A model generated the notes under the pieces. It was not told the DNA's origin, searched no databases, and saw only the letters and a list, made by a program, of their open reading frames with translations. 64,000 nucleotides of DNA from Leptolyngbya sp. FACHB-60 (lineage in GTDB: Bacteria > Cyanobacteriota > Cyanobacteriia > Phormidesmidales > Phormidesmidaceae): assembly GCF_014695775.1 (NCBI RefSeq), contig NZ_JACJOX010000028.1:124001-188000 (forward strand). The letters run 5' to 3'. Within the stretch, counting starts at the first letter, position 1, and every line of letters begins with the position of its first letter. Of this stretch, positions 19,020 to 28,226 are shown one piece after another. A program made the translations under genes and the position numbers.

Positions 19020-19679
19020 TTAAGGGGTGCTGCTGGGGGGATCAGCCATCGGCTCGGCGGTCAGCACCGTGAATGATTCAGCTAGGGCCACGGCTTCCTC
19101 GGGGCTGACGTCTTCACAGGTCTGGAGCGACTCAAACAGGTCGCCAATGTAGGTCGCCCCAACCAGGCGGTAAGCGCCAGAAGATCCCAACATCCAGTCG
19201 GTGAATAGGTTGGAGTCAGGGAACTGGGCCCGCAGATTGGCATCGGTATAGGGGCCATAGTTGAGACCGTAGCCCTGGTCACCAAACAGCGGCGGCTGAA
19301 TGGGGGTGCGGCTTTCGGTGGCGGGGGAGTCGCCAATGCCCTCGGCGGCAAACTCGACGGCAAAGCACTGGCTACGGTCGTTTTGGTAGACCACCAGATA
19401 ACCGGGGCCTGTATTGCTGGAGTCAACTCGCATTTCTGCGATCGCAAAGGACGGCGGCACCTGCCCTGGCACCACCACCTCAACCCCTAGACTGGTGAGC
19501 TGGCTAGTTTGGGTGGGCGACATTTGAGCTAAGAAGGCACCTTCAGGGGGCGGCGGCGGGCCTTCAGCGAGAGGGGTATTGAGGGGGGCCGAGGGGTTGG
19601 CGGTTGGGGGTTGGCGATCGCAGGCACTGGCCAGCCCTATGACCAGCAGCGCCGCCGCAACCTTTGTCTGGGTTGTCAT
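19020..19679 (-). CDS. predicted lipoprotein of unknown function
   Basis: 219 residues. Signal TTQTKVAAALLVIGLASAC ends with lipobox LASAC (Cys20). A Pro-rich linker (PPPPPEGAF) precedes a globular domain with SFAIAEMRVDSSNTGPGYLVVY, two Cys residues (QCFAVEF and LQTCEDV) and an aromatic GYGLNYGPYTDANL segment. I recognise no named family. It is transcribed divergently from the transporter gene at 19814. An envelope or thylakoid-lumen location is predicted; no function is claimed. Confidence 0.78.
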   Translation of the reverse strand: MTTQTKVAAALLVIGLASACDRQPPTANPSAPLNTPLAEGPPPPPEGAFLAQMSPTQTSQLTSLGVEVVVPGQVPPSFAIAEMRVDSSNTGPGYLVVYQNDRSQCFAVEFAAEGIGDSPATESRTPIQPPLFGDQGYGLNYGPYTDANLRAQFPDSNLFTDWMLGSSGAYRLVGATYIGDLFESLQTCEDVSPEEAVALAESFTVLTAEPMADPPSSTP

Positions 19680-19813
19680 GGTGGCTCTATCACCCGCTAA
19701 ACGATATCGCCGCTATCTTATCGCGTTGCTCGATCGCCCCGACCACCTTAAAAACCGCCATCCCAGTTGAACCTATGACATGATATTGCTCTGTTGATCT
19801 GGAGTTCCGTTCG

Positions 19814-21238
19814 TTGGCTAAGCTATCGCCTCTGCCTTTTTCGGTCAAAGTGTTCTACGGCGTGGGCGAGCTAGCGGCAGCGGTGCCCGCCAGCATGTCA
19901 GCGTTTTTTGTGCTGTATTTTTTTACCTCCGTGGCGGGGCTGAGCCCGGCGCTGGCAGGCTCAGTGCTGCTGTTTGGCCGCGTGTGGGATGCCATCAACG
20001 ACCCGATCATTGGCTGGCTGAGCGATTGCACCCAGTCACCCCTGGGTCGCCGCTTTCCCTGGATGTTGGGCGGGGTAATTCCGCTGGCGATCTGCTCGGT
20101 GCTGCTGTGGGTGGTGCCGCCTTTCTCAACCCAGATGGGGGTGTTTGTCTACTATATTGTGCTGTCAATTTTTGCTTTTGCGGCCTTTACGGCGGTGCAG
20201 CTACCCTACACGGCCTTGGCGGCGGAGCTGGCCGACGACTACGACGAGCGCACTGACCTGATTGGCATGAAGTCGGCGTTTAGCATTGGGGCCAGCATTT
20301 TGGCCCTGGTGATGGCCCAGATTGTATTTGCGCGGGTAGCCGACCCGGCCCGCCAGTACGCGCTGTTGGGAATGCTGTCAGCCAGCTTGGCCCTGGGCGT
20401 AATCGGCATCTGCGTGGCGGGTACCTACCGACGCTACTGGCAGGTGCAGCAGGGCCGCCCCTCGCTGACGGGCGATGTGGCTCCCCCGGCGCTGCTCAAC
20501 CAGCTGCGCACCGTATTTCGCAACGGTGCGTTTCGCCAGGTTTTGGGCCTCTACCTCTGCGGTTGGATGAGTGTGCAGGTGACCGCCGCCATGCTGCCCT
20601 ATTTCGTCGGCGCTTGGATGGGCTTGCCGGCGACTCACTTTGCCCAGATGGCTCTGGCAGTGCAGGGAACCGCGATCGCCATGCTCTGGGGATGGGATTG
20701 GGTGGCCAAGCGCACGGGCAAGCGAACGGTATTCTTGCTAGGAGCGCCTTTGGCGGCGATCGCCCTAGGCGGCCTGGCCACGGTGCAGCCAGGACAGGTG
20801 ATCTGGATGTATACCCTGGGGGTAATTGCGGGCATTGGGGTAGCGACCCTCTACATGGTGCCCTTTGCCATGCTGCCCGATGTGATTGATCTCGATGAAC
20901 TCAACACCGGCCTGCGCCGGGAAGGGCTGTACTTCAGCGCCCTGGTGTTTTTGCAAAAGCTGGGGTTGGCCCTGGCGCTGTTTGTCTCTGGTCAACTGCT
21001 GAGCTGGACCGGCTACGCCGCCAACGCTAACCCCCAGCCCGCTGCTGCGCTCACCGCCATTCGCCTGCTGATTGGCCCGCTACCGGCACTGCTGCTAACC
21101 GGGGGGCTGTGGTTTTGCTACCGCTACCCGATTACTCGCGATCGCCATCAGCAAATTTTATTGGCCCTACAGCAGCAGCGCCAGCAGCGGTTTGATAAAG
21201 AAGCCAACCTTGGCTCAGACGCCGCCTCAGGAGAATAG
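19814..21238 (+). CDS. MFS transporter, GPH (glycoside-pentoside-hexuronide:cation symporter)-like
   Basis: 474 residues with about 12 membrane segments. The GPH-type signature DAINDPIIGWLSDCT lies between helices 2 and 3, followed by GRRFPWMLGG. A second half begins near residue 235. It probably moves a sugar or related solute with a cation; the substrate cannot be read from sequence. The start is a TTG at 19814 with GGAG nine bases upstream; the next ATG lies inside the first helix, so TTG is favoured. Monocistronic, divergent from the lipoprotein gene. Confidence 0.88.
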   Translation: MAKLSPLPFSVKVFYGVGELAAAVPASMSAFFVLYFFTSVAGLSPALAGSVLLFGRVWDAINDPIIGWLSDCTQSPLGRRFPWMLGGVIPLAICSVLLWVVPPFSTQMGVFVYYIVLSIFAFAAFTAVQLPYTALAAELADDYDERTDLIGMKSAFSIGASILALVMAQIVFARVADPARQYALLGMLSASLALGVIGICVAGTYRRYWQVQQGRPSLTGDVAPPALLNQLRTVFRNGAFRQVLGLYLCGWMSVQVTAAMLPYFVGAWMGLPATHFAQMALAVQGTAIAMLWGWDWVAKRTGKRTVFLLGAPLAAIALGGLATVQPGQVIWMYTLGVIAGIGVATLYMVPFAMLPDVIDLDELNTGLRREGLYFSALVFLQKLGLALALFVSGQLLSWTGYAANANPQPAAALTAIRLLIGPLPALLLTGGLWFCYRYPITRDRHQQILLALQQQRQQRFDKEANLGSDAASGE

Positions 21239-21486
21239 TGTCTCAGGCCCAGCCCGGCTCTCGAACCAGGTTTTCTGGCGGAGATTTTTTTTTGGCAGCG
21301 ATCGGCAACCTAGGGTTCTACCCTGCGGTAGAGGAAGCGATCAATAGCGATCGTTAAGGTACGTTAAGTGTTTTGACGAAGCGCTTTAATAATATCGTTC
21401 TCATGAGGCGTGCCCCTTGAGGCGTGATTATTCGCCCCCGATTTCGCACTTCTGTGCATGCAACTTTGAGCGTAAGGATTGTTTTT

Positions 21487-22092
21487 ATGGCTATTATGCG
21501 TTCCTCCAAGACAAAGCAGTGGATGGTTGGTTTGGCCAGCGTGGGCGCTGCAGCGCTGCTAGCGGCCTGTGGTGCGTCTGAGCCTACCGTTGAGACGGAA
21601 GCCACCCCTGGACAAGACCCCATGGCCACCGAAGAGCCCGCAGTCGGGACTGATTCCATGGCTGAAGGCGACACCGTAGTTGATGTGGCCGCCAGTGACG
21701 AAGATTTCAGCATTTTGGTGGAAGCGATTGAGGCCGCTGATTTGACCGAGACCCTCAGTGCCTCTGGCCCTATGACCGTGTTTGCCCCCACCAACGAAGC
21801 TTTTGAAGCCCTGCCCGAAGGCACCCTAGACGAACTGCTGCTGCCTGAAAATCAGGATCTGCTGCGTCAGGTTTTGACCTACCACGTGCTTCAGGATGAA
21901 GTGCCCGCCGCTGAAGTCACCACGGGTGAACTGCCCACTGCCGCTGGCACTCCGGTCTCCATCCAGGTGGACGATGCCACTGGTGAGGTTATGGTCAACG
22001 AGGCCATGGTGGTTACTCCCGACATTCAAGCCAGCAACGGCGTCATCCACGCCATTGACCAGGTCATTCTGCCCCCTGGCCTGACTCTCTAA
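21487..22092 (+). CDS. fasciclin (FAS1) domain lipoprotein
   Basis: 201 residues from the ATG at 21487, which has AAGGA ten bases upstream. Signal ends in lipobox LLAACG. An acidic, Thr/Pro/Glu-rich linker follows, then one complete FAS1 domain: DFSILVEAIEAADLTETL, the H1 box MTVFAPTNEAFEAL, YHVLQDEV, and the H2 box NGVIHAIDQVILP. FAS1 proteins act in adhesion or matrix contacts. The acidic mature region suits a surface-exposed lipoprotein. Two hairpins follow the stop codon. Confidence 0.92.
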   Translation: MAIMRSSKTKQWMVGLASVGAAALLAACGASEPTVETEATPGQDPMATEEPAVGTDSMAEGDTVVDVAASDEDFSILVEAIEAADLTETLSASGPMTVFAPTNEAFEALPEGTLDELLLPENQDLLRQVLTYHVLQDEVPAAEVTTGELPTAAGTPVSIQVDDATGEVMVNEAMVVTPDIQASNGVIHAIDQVILPPGLTL

Positions 22093-22102
22093 GATTAGTT
22101 AG

Positions 22103-22134
22103 TGGGTCAGACGCTGATGCTAGCGTTTGACCCA
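22103..22134. other. stem-loop after the fasciclin gene
   Basis: TGGGTCAGACGC and GCGTTTGACCCA pair over 12 bp with one G-T wobble around an eight-base loop. No T run follows. It may protect the 3' end of the transcript ahead of the real terminator. Confidence 0.55.
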
Positions 22135-22164
22135 ACCTCGTCAACTCTCTGACTCCCTGTAAAG

Positions 22165-22212
22165 AATCCCCAGACGCAACTTCTAACCGAGTCTGCTCCT
22201 GGGGATTTTTTG
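22165..22212 (+). terminator. terminator of the fasciclin gene
   Basis: AATCCCCAG and CTGGGGATT pair perfectly, with an inner CAGAC/GTCTG pairing option in the long loop, followed by TTTTT. It lies between convergent genes (plsY ends at 22219). Confidence 0.75.
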
Positions 22213-22218
22213 GCTGGG

Positions 22219-22869
22219 TTAGCCACTTTGATCGGAGGACTGCTGACCTAAACGCGGTTCGGTACCAGCTAGTAGGCGATCGATATTGCTGCGGTGGCGC
22301 AAAATCACGTAGAGCGCTCCCAGCGCGCCTAGCACGGCGTAGGGCAAGGGCTGGCCAGTGATGACCATGAGCAGGCTCGCCGCGATCGCCGCCACTATCG
22401 AACTCAGCGACACAATGCGGCTCAGGGCCAGGGCCAGGGCAAAGGCGATCGCCGCCCCCACGGCCACCGGCCAGGCTAGACCAATCAGCACTCCCAATCC
22501 CGAAGCCACCGATTTGCCGCCGCTAAAGTTAATCCACACCGATTTGCTGTGGCCCACCAGGGCTAACAGCCCGGCCCCAACCGCCACCCACGGCTGCCAG
22601 AGAGCATCGAGGGCAGCCAGAGCCGCCACCTGGGGCCAGATTAGCGCTACCAGCAGCACCGCCATCAGCCCCTTGAGCAGGTCGATGATGAGAACGGCGA
22701 TCGCCGCGCCTTTGCCTACAGTTCTCAGCACGTTAGTCGCCCCCGTGCCCCCCGAGCCATACTGCCGAATATCAATGCCCTTGACCCCCTTGGCCACCAG
22801 ATAGCCAGTAGGAATCGAGCCCAAGAGATACGCCGCCACCAACAGCAGCACAATTGCTAGAACTGCCAA
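22219..22869 (-). CDS. plsY: glycerol-3-phosphate acyltransferase PlsY
   Basis: 216-residue membrane enzyme that acylates glycerol-3-phosphate from acyl phosphate, the first step of phospholipid synthesis. Family landmarks are AAYLLGSIPTGYLVAK, RQYGSGGTGATNVLRTVGKG and GHSKSVWINFSGGKSVASGLG, the three conserved cytoplasmic loops. About five to seven membrane segments. The start is a TTG at 22869 with AAGGA about ten bases upstream; no ATG gives the complete first helix. Length is close to the family norm. Confidence 0.95.
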   Translation of the reverse strand: MAVLAIVLLLVAAYLLGSIPTGYLVAKGVKGIDIRQYGSGGTGATNVLRTVGKGAAIAVLIIDLLKGLMAVLLVALIWPQVAALAALDALWQPWVAVGAGLLALVGHSKSVWINFSGGKSVASGLGVLIGLAWPVAVGAAIAFALALALSRIVSLSSIVAAIAASLLMVITGQPLPYAVLGALGALYVILRHRSNIDRLLAGTEPRLGQQSSDQSG

Positions 22870-23063
22870 CGCTCTATGTCCTTAAATACGTGGTGTAACC
22901 CAACCCAGTGTGACTCGGAGCATCTCCCACTACGTCTGGCCCAAAAGGGCTGTGGATGCCGCTCACCAATTCCAGTCTAGGAGGATTAGGACGCTACATT
23001 GGGGGGGCGGCAAGAAAAGTCTAAGGACGAGCCTGGTCTACTGGCCAAAGGCTATCTCCATTA

Positions 23064-23100
23064 GGGCTAAGCACCCCAGAGAACGTCTGGTGCTTAACCC
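23064..23100. terminator. hairpin at the 3' end of the 94-aa gene
   Basis: TAAGCACC plus AGA pairs with TCTGGTGCTTA, with a two-base bulge and further GGG/CCC pairing. No T run is seen on either side, so termination is uncertain. Confidence 0.4.
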
Positions 23101-23378
23101 GCGGCGGCGCACAGGCGCTCGATCACCTGTTCAGCTGTAATCAATCGCTTGAGCACCACTTGGCCAATCGGTTCGCTAGTCACGCCCTCGGGTTTAACCT
23201 CGATCATCAGCACGGTTTCTTCGACTTGGTAAAGCCACAGGGTCTCTCCCTGCTCTTGAATTGACAGGTTGAGGCGGCGTATATGGGGCTTGCGCTGCCA
23301 ACCTAGTTCATTCCATAGGCCACCAAACTCCCATACCCGGCCCGTCACCCAACCATCTGAAAGAAAAAAGTATTTCAC
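23094..23378 (-). CDS. small hypothetical protein (94 aa)
   Basis: GTG-started frame encoding a 94-residue beta-rich protein: KYFFLSDGWVTGRVWEFGGLW at the N-terminus, strands LNLSIQEQGETLWLYQVEE and TVLMIEVKP, and a C-terminal helix ITAEQVIERLCAAAG. I believe similar proteins occur in other cyanobacteria, but I recognise no named family. No membrane segment or signal. It is divergent from the VOC gene. Confidence 0.65.
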   Translation of the reverse strand: MKYFFLSDGWVTGRVWEFGGLWNELGWQRKPHIRRLNLSIQEQGETLWLYQVEETVLMIEVKPEGVTSEPIGQVVLKRLITAEQVIERLCAAAG

Positions 23379-23490
23379 CGCTCACTCTGCCACACCATAT
23401 ATCAATGGCATTATGCACCGTGACGACCCACTGGCCGCAGGCCTCACCGATTTAAACGCTAATGATAGTTAAATCAGCCGGGGTTCGCCC

Positions 23491-23895
23491 ATGATTCAGA
23501 TTGCCGCACTCGACCATCTGGTGCTCACCGTGGGCGATATCTCCCGCACCCGCGAGTTTTATCAGACTGTGCTGGGCATGACAGCGGTGACCTTTGGCGA
23601 CGATCGCCAGGCCCTGCGCTACGGCCAGCAGAAAATTAACCTGCACCAGGCCGGAGCGTCCTTTGCCCCCCACGCCCAAATACCCACACCTGGTTCAGCG
23701 GATCTGTGTTTTCTTATGACCGGCTCCCTGGATGCCGCCGTGGATCACCTCCGGACCAGCGGAGTGCTTATTATTGCTGGGCCAGTGCAGCGTACTGGGG
23801 CCACGGGAATGCTGCTGTCAATCTACATTCGCGACCCCGATGGCAACTTAATCGAGCTGAGCGTACCGGCAGGCCCATCGGACGATAGCGGTTGA
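23491..23895 (+). CDS. VOC family protein (glyoxalase/dioxygenase fold)
   Basis: 134 residues, one vicinal-oxygen-chelate unit. N-terminal LDHLVLTVGDISRTREFYQTVLGM and C-terminal YIRDPDGNLIEL are the usual strand-helix and metal-ligand segments (His near 9, Glu near 126). Such proteins are lyases, dioxygenases or resistance proteins; the substrate cannot be assigned. Monocistronic with a strong terminator downstream. Confidence 0.88.
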   Translation: MIQIAALDHLVLTVGDISRTREFYQTVLGMTAVTFGDDRQALRYGQQKINLHQAGASFAPHAQIPTPGSADLCFLMTGSLDAAVDHLRTSGVLIIAGPVQRTGATGMLLSIYIRDPDGNLIELSVPAGPSDDSG

Positions 23896-23985
23896 AGGCC
23901 CTGGGGCGAGCCAAACTTTTTGGCAATTGTCCGGATGGAAGCTATCTCATTCGTATTAGAGAAAGGTAGATGCACCCTGATTGTT

Positions 23986-24024
23986 AGCCCTAGGATACCT
24001 GGAGGGATCCTAGGGCTTTTTTTT
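23986..24024 (+). terminator. terminator after the VOC gene
   Basis: AGCCCTAGGAT and ATCCTAGGGCT pair perfectly over 11 bp around a ten-base loop, followed by eight T. It is the strongest intrinsic terminator in the window. Confidence 0.92.
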
Positions 24025-24101
24025 GCCTAAAGTTAGGGGCTGGTTATCCAGCAGCGCTGCTGTGATACCCTATCCGCAATTGGCGCGATGGTGAGGTTCA
24101 C

Positions 24102-25184
24102 ATGGCAATAACGGTAGGGCTATTGTTTGGTGGCTGCTCTGGGGAGCATGAGGTGTCGATTCGCTCGGCCCAGGCGATCGCCCGCGCTCTGGCCAGCGGC
24201 AGCAATGCCCAAAAATATACTGTGCTGCCGGTCTACATTCGCAAAGACGGCGTTTGGCTAGCTGGTGCCATCGCTGCGTCAGTCCTGACCGCTGGTGTGC
24301 CTCCCCAGGAAATGCCGGAAGCTTCGGCGGCCACCGCCCGCGATCGCCTGCCTCAGTTTGATCAGATAGCCGATATTGATATCTGGTTCCCAGTGCTGCA
24401 TGGCCCCAACGGCGAAGACGGCACGGTGCAGGGTCTCTTGACCCTAATGCAGCAGCCCTACGTCGGTGCTGGGGTGTTGGGCTCGGCGCTGGGCATGGAT
24501 AAAATTGCCATGAAAACGGCTTTTGCCCAGGTCGGGCTGCCCCAAGTAAAGTACCTGGCGGTGAGCCGAGCGGAGGTGTGGTCTAACCCCTGCGTGTTTC
24601 CGAAGCTGTGCGATCGCATTGAAATCGAGCTGGGCTACCCCTGCTTTGTTAAACCCGCCAACCTGGGCTCGTCGGTGGGCATTGCCAAAGCCACCAACCG
24701 CAAAGAGCTAGAGGCCGCCCTCGACAATGCCGCCAGCTACGATCGCCGCATCATTGTCGAAACCGGGGTGGTCGCCCGCGAGGTAGAGTGCGCTGTGCTG
24801 GGCAACGACAACCCCAGAGCCTCGGTGCTGGGCGAAATTACCTTCCAAAGCGATTTTTACGACTACGAGACCAAATACACCAGCGGCCAGTCGCAGCACA
24901 CCATTCCGGCCCAGGTGCCCGAAGCGATCGCCCGCCGCATTCAGGAGATGGCAATTACGGCATTCCAGGCGGTGGATGCCGCTGGCATCTCGCGAGTCGA
25001 TTTTTTCTATGTAGAGGCGACTGGGGACGTGCTGATCAACGAGATCAATACCCTACCCGGATTCACCGCCACCAGCATGTACCCAATGATGTGGGCGGCC
25101 AGTGGCGTAAGCTTTGAGGAACTGGTAGACACCCTGATTCAGCTTGGGTTTGAGCGCACCAGCACCGTAGATTCAAAGGAATAG
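24102..25184 (+). CDS. ddl: D-alanine--D-alanine ligase
   Basis: 360-residue ATP-grasp enzyme that makes the D-Ala-D-Ala dipeptide for peptidoglycan. N-terminal [22 protein letters not shown] and central [14 protein letters not shown] are family hallmarks; [17 protein letters not shown] is the ATP loop, and [20 protein letters not shown] carries the metal-binding Glu and Asn. GAGG lies five bases before the ATG. Monocistronic in appearance, insulated by the terminator at 23986. Confidence 0.97.
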   Translation: MAITVGLLFGGCSGEHEVSIRSAQAIARALASGSNAQKYTVLPVYIRKDGVWLAGAIAASVLTAGVPPQEMPEASAATARDRLPQFDQIADIDIWFPVLHGPNGEDGTVQGLLTLMQQPYVGAGVLGSALGMDKIAMKTAFAQVGLPQVKYLAVSRAEVWSNPCVFPKLCDRIEIELGYPCFVKPANLGSSVGIAKATNRKELEAALDNAASYDRRIIVETGVVAREVECAVLGNDNPRASVLGEITFQSDFYDYETKYTSGQSQHTIPAQVPEAIARRIQEMAITAFQAVDAAGISRVDFFYVEATGDVLINEINTLPGFTATSMYPMMWAASGVSFEELVDTLIQLGFERTSTVDSKE

Positions 25185-25362
25185 TCCACGGCTTCACGGC
25201 GTCCTGTCAGTGGATTACGCCTGTCTTCGCTTCTGGCTAACGCCGCTATCTAAGTGGCAAAGACAGGTGATTCTTTGTGTCGTAGATAACAATTGAGGGC
25301 GAAGTACTGGGGCAGCATACCCCTGGGGGCGGTTGAGTCTTTGAGGCCCCATAACTAACCCC

Positions 25363-26040
25363 ATGCGTATTTTGCTGATAGAAGATGACGGACACCTGGC
25401 CGACTCCCTGGCCGAAATTTTGCTGGCCCATCGCTACATCGTTGACTTTGCCCGCGATGGCGAAGCCGGCTGGAACCAGGTTAGCGCGATCGCCTACGAC
25501 CTGATTTTGTTGGATGTCACTCTGCCCAAGCTCGACGGCATGGGGCTGTGTCGGCGGATGCGCGATCGCGGCTTCACCACTCCCGTGCTCATGCTCACCG
25601 CTCGCGACACCAGCTCCGACAAGGTCATGGGCCTTGATGCCGGGGCCGATGCCTACATGGTCAAACCCTTTCACCTAGAGGAACTGCTGGCTCAGGTGCG
25701 TGCCCTGTTGCGGCGGGGCCAGACCAGTTTTGTCCCAGTGCTGAGCTGGGGTGCCCTCAGCCTGGACCCCAGCACCTATGAGGTCAGCTACAGCCACACC
25801 CCCATTCACCTCACCCCCAAGGAATTTGCCCTGATGGAGGCGCTGCTGCGCTACGGGCGGCGGGTGCTGAGCCGCAGTGCGATCGTCGAGCACATTTGGA
25901 CTTGGCAAGAAGCCCCTAGCGAAGACACAATCAAAACCTACATCAAAAACCTGCGCGCCAAACTCAGGGCCGCCGGAGCCCCCAAGGATGTGATTGAGAC
26001 GGTGCACGGGCTGGGGTATCGGCTAAGGGCGATCGAGTAG
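25363..26040 (+). CDS. OmpR/PhoB-family response regulator
   Basis: 225 residues. Receiver 1-115 with Asp51 in LILLDVTLPKLDG and Lys in YMVKPF. Winged-helix DNA-binding domain about 127-223, with LTPKEFALMEALLRYGRRVLSR and the recognition segment TIKTYIKNLRAKLRAAG, ending VHGLGYRL. No kinase is adjacent, so it is an orphan here. It lies 304 bp upstream of the ABC operon on the same strand but with a terminator between, so a regulatory link is possible, not shown. Confidence 0.93.
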   Translation: MRILLIEDDGHLADSLAEILLAHRYIVDFARDGEAGWNQVSAIAYDLILLDVTLPKLDGMGLCRRMRDRGFTTPVLMLTARDTSSDKVMGLDAGADAYMVKPFHLEELLAQVRALLRRGQTSFVPVLSWGALSLDPSTYEVSYSHTPIHLTPKEFALMEALLRYGRRVLSRSAIVEHIWTWQEAPSEDTIKTYIKNLRAKLRAAGAPKDVIETVHGLGYRLRAIE

Positions 26041-26344
26041 AGGGCGATCGCCATAAAGCCTTCGGGTTGGCTACGCCCGAGGCAAGGTCTACTCAAGAAT
26101 TCACCATAGCTAGAACCTAGGGGTTTTCAAAACCTCTGGGTTTTTTAATAAGAATTATTGTTGTAAGGAATCGCCCACATTCTCCCCGATTCCTTCACCA
26201 ATTAATCCTTAAAACCTTCCCGCTAGGTCTGTAAATTCAGTTCCCAAGTCCTAACGATTTGGGCACTACGTTATTTCCTGAATCAGAAAGTTTTACTTAT
26301 TTTCTGTATCCGTTGATGCAATCGTATCGCAATTTTAGGAGTTT
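26041..26344. other. intergenic region with a GC-rich repeat, terminator and leader of the ABC operon
   Basis: Just after the regulator gene lies a palindromic stretch GCCTTCGGGTTGGCTACGCC near 26060-26080, of a type common between cyanobacterial genes. A terminator (26114-26146) follows. Then an AT-rich leader contains a nine-base inverted repeat, AAGGAATCG/CGATTCCTT near 26166-26196. I found no GTA-N8-TAC NtcA site by eye. Confidence 0.5.
26114..26146 (+). terminator. terminator of the OmpR-type regulator gene
   Basis: AACCTAGGGGTTTT pairs with AAAACCTCTGGGTT through 14 positions including two G-T wobbles, followed by TTTTTT. Confidence 0.75.
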
Positions 26345-27370
26345 GTGGAAACCATGGTGAATATTCGTAGGCGACATTTTCTTCAGCTCAGCGTCGGGGC
26401 AGGGTTGGCCATAACCGCCCATGCCTGTAGCCAGCCCCAGCCAAAGGTTACTCAGGGAGACGGCAGCGAATCTCCAGGTAAAATTGCGATCGGTTTTTGG
26501 CCGGTAGCCTCAGGGCTGCCGTTGTTTGTGGCCGTTGAGAAAGGCTACTTTCAAGCAGCGGGTTTAGAGGTGGAAGCAGTCAGGTTTGCCAACCCCAACC
26601 AGGTAGCTGAGGCACTAATTGCCGGACGGTTGCAGGGTACGGGCAATGGTGTTGCCAGCGGGGCGTTGGGCCTGGCCGAAATTACGTCACCAGGGCTATT
26701 TAAAATCCTGACCTCTAACCCTAGCAACGTTGATTATGTTCTCGACCAGGTGATTGTGAGGCAGGATAGCGATATTAAAACGATTCAAGATCTCAACGGC
26801 AAAGCCTTTGCCACAGGGCCGGGGGCGCAGAATTTGGCGATCGCAGAGGCCATCCTCAGCGCTGCCGGGGTGGCTGACCCCAAGGTGCAGCAGCTGGAGA
26901 TTAGCCAGCACGTGGCGGCGATCGAGTCAGGACAAATTGACGCCGCCTACACCCTAGAGCCGACCGGCACCGTCGGGGCCGTCAAAGGCATTACCCGCGT
27001 GCTCGAAAATGGCGTCGTGTCGAAGTACATTTTGGGCGACGCCAAAGCCCCGTGGTTTGGGGGGTCTGCTGCCCTGAGCAGCAAGTTCGTCGAGCAGTAT
27101 CCCGAGACCACAGCTGCCTACGCCGAGGCCTATCGCCGTGCTGTGCAAAACATTCGCGACAACCCCGATGAAGTGCGCCAGTACCTCACCGGCTATACCG
27201 CCATTGAGGGCCAACTGGTGGAAAAGGTGCCTTTGGTGGGCTACACCATGTACGACGAGTTCACCCCTGAAGACATCGCCTACTTCCAAAAATACTTTGA
27301 CTTTATGACCGAGAAAGAAATTTTCTCGCGCCCCATCGATGTGGCTGCGCTGATGTACAAACCTGCGTAA
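26345..27370 (+). CDS. NitT/TauT-type ABC transporter substrate-binding protein
   Basis: 341 residues. The N-terminus has paired arginines before a hydrophobic stretch (RRRHFLQLSVGAGLAITA) and a lipobox-like AHAC, so it is exported, perhaps by Tat, and lipid-anchored. The mature part follows the SsuA/TauA/NrtA pattern: IGFWPVASGLPLFVAVEKGY and LEVEAVRFANPNQVAEALI. The substrate (nitrate, sulfonate, taurine, thiamine precursor, riboflavin or other) cannot be read. Start GTG at 26345 or ATG at 26354; AGGAG lies between the two ideal spacings. First gene of a three-gene operon. Confidence 0.9.
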   Translation: METMVNIRRRHFLQLSVGAGLAITAHACSQPQPKVTQGDGSESPGKIAIGFWPVASGLPLFVAVEKGYFQAAGLEVEAVRFANPNQVAEALIAGRLQGTGNGVASGALGLAEITSPGLFKILTSNPSNVDYVLDQVIVRQDSDIKTIQDLNGKAFATGPGAQNLAIAEAILSAAGVADPKVQQLEISQHVAAIESGQIDAAYTLEPTGTVGAVKGITRVLENGVVSKYILGDAKAPWFGGSAALSSKFVEQYPETTAAYAEAYRRAVQNIRDNPDEVRQYLTGYTAIEGQLVEKVPLVGYTMYDEFTPEDIAYFQKYFDFMTEKEIFSRPIDVAALMYKPA

Positions 27371-27431
27371 CTCACCAGCCTACAGAAGATTTAGAGCAAC
27401 TTAAACTCTTCAGCAATCGGGAAGACCGCCC

Positions 27432-28226
27432 ATGATGCTCGATACTCAACCCACTCAAGCGATCGCGCCGCCAGAGCACTTTGTCTCGGTCAAGGGGCTG
27501 TGCAAATCCTTTGGCAATGCCGTTCTATACGATAACTTCAACCTTGATCTGGCCAGCAACCAGCTAGTGTCGGTTTTTGGCCCCAATGGCTGCGGCAAAT
27601 CGACGCTGATCAACATGATCAGTGGCCTCACACCCTTCGACTCTGGGGAAATTCTGATCCACGACAAGCCGATTCGCCGCGCCCGGATTGGCTACGTGTT
27701 TCAGAACTACCGGGAGGCGATGCTGCCCTGGCTTAGCGCCTTCGACAACATTGCCTACCCGCTGCGGGTGAAGGGGGTGCCCGAGGCAGAGTGCCGCGAT
27801 CGCGTCGAAACCCTGATTCAAACCTTCAATATTCAGCTCGATCTGAAGCGCTACCCCTATAGCTTTTCGGGCGGGCAGCAGCAGCTAATTTCCATCCTAC
27901 GGGCGCTGGTCGCTGACCCAGAGGTGTTGTTTCTCGACGAGCCCTTCTCGGCGCTGGATTTTGAAACCACGCTGTTTGTGCGCGACAAGCTCCAGGAAAT
28001 TTTTGAGACCACCAAAATTCCCATGTTTATGGTGGTGCACAACCTGGAAGAGGCAGTGTTTCTGGCTGACACGGTGCTGCTGCTCAGCAAGCGCCCTACC
28101 CGCTTAGTGGAAATGGTGTCGTTCACCGCTCCGCGCCCCCGCACCCTTGATACCCTATCGTCGCCAGAGTTCATTGAAACCAGCCGCCACTGCTTAGATA
28201 TCTTTCGCCAGGAGATGCGCAAATGA
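27432..28226 (+). CDS. NitT/TauT-type ABC transporter ATP-binding protein
   Basis: 264 residues, energising subunit. Walker A FGPNGCGKST, Q-loop YVFQNYREAMLPWLSAFDNI, signature FSGGQQQ, Walker B VLFLDEPFSAL and the switch His in FMVVHNLEEAV are all present. The LPWLSAFDNI segment after the Q-loop is typical of the TauB/SsuB/NrtD group. Its stop overlaps the permease start by four bases (ATGA), indicating translational coupling. Confidence 0.95.
   Translation: MMLDTQPTQAIAPPEHFVSVKGLCKSFGNAVLYDNFNLDLASNQLVSVFGPNGCGKSTLINMISGLTPFDSGEILIHDKPIRRARIGYVFQNYREAMLPWLSAFDNIAYPLRVKGVPEAECRDRVETLIQTFNIQLDLKRYPYSFSGGQQQLISILRALVADPEVLFLDEPFSALDFETTLFVRDKLQEIFETTKIPMFMVVHNLEEAVFLADTVLLLSKRPTRLVEMVSFTAPRPRTLDTLSSPEFIETSRHCLDIFRQEMRK

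Noticed and set aside
18882..19076. Short plus-strand frame between psb28 and the lipoprotein gene
   Set aside because: It starts inside psb28 and ends antisense to the lipoprotein gene; an internal start giving MPFIKVYSR has no supporting conservation that I can see.
26150..26344. NtcA box ahead of the ABC operon
   Set aside because: No GTA-N8-TAC with suitable spacing was found by eye, so nitrogen control is not claimed.
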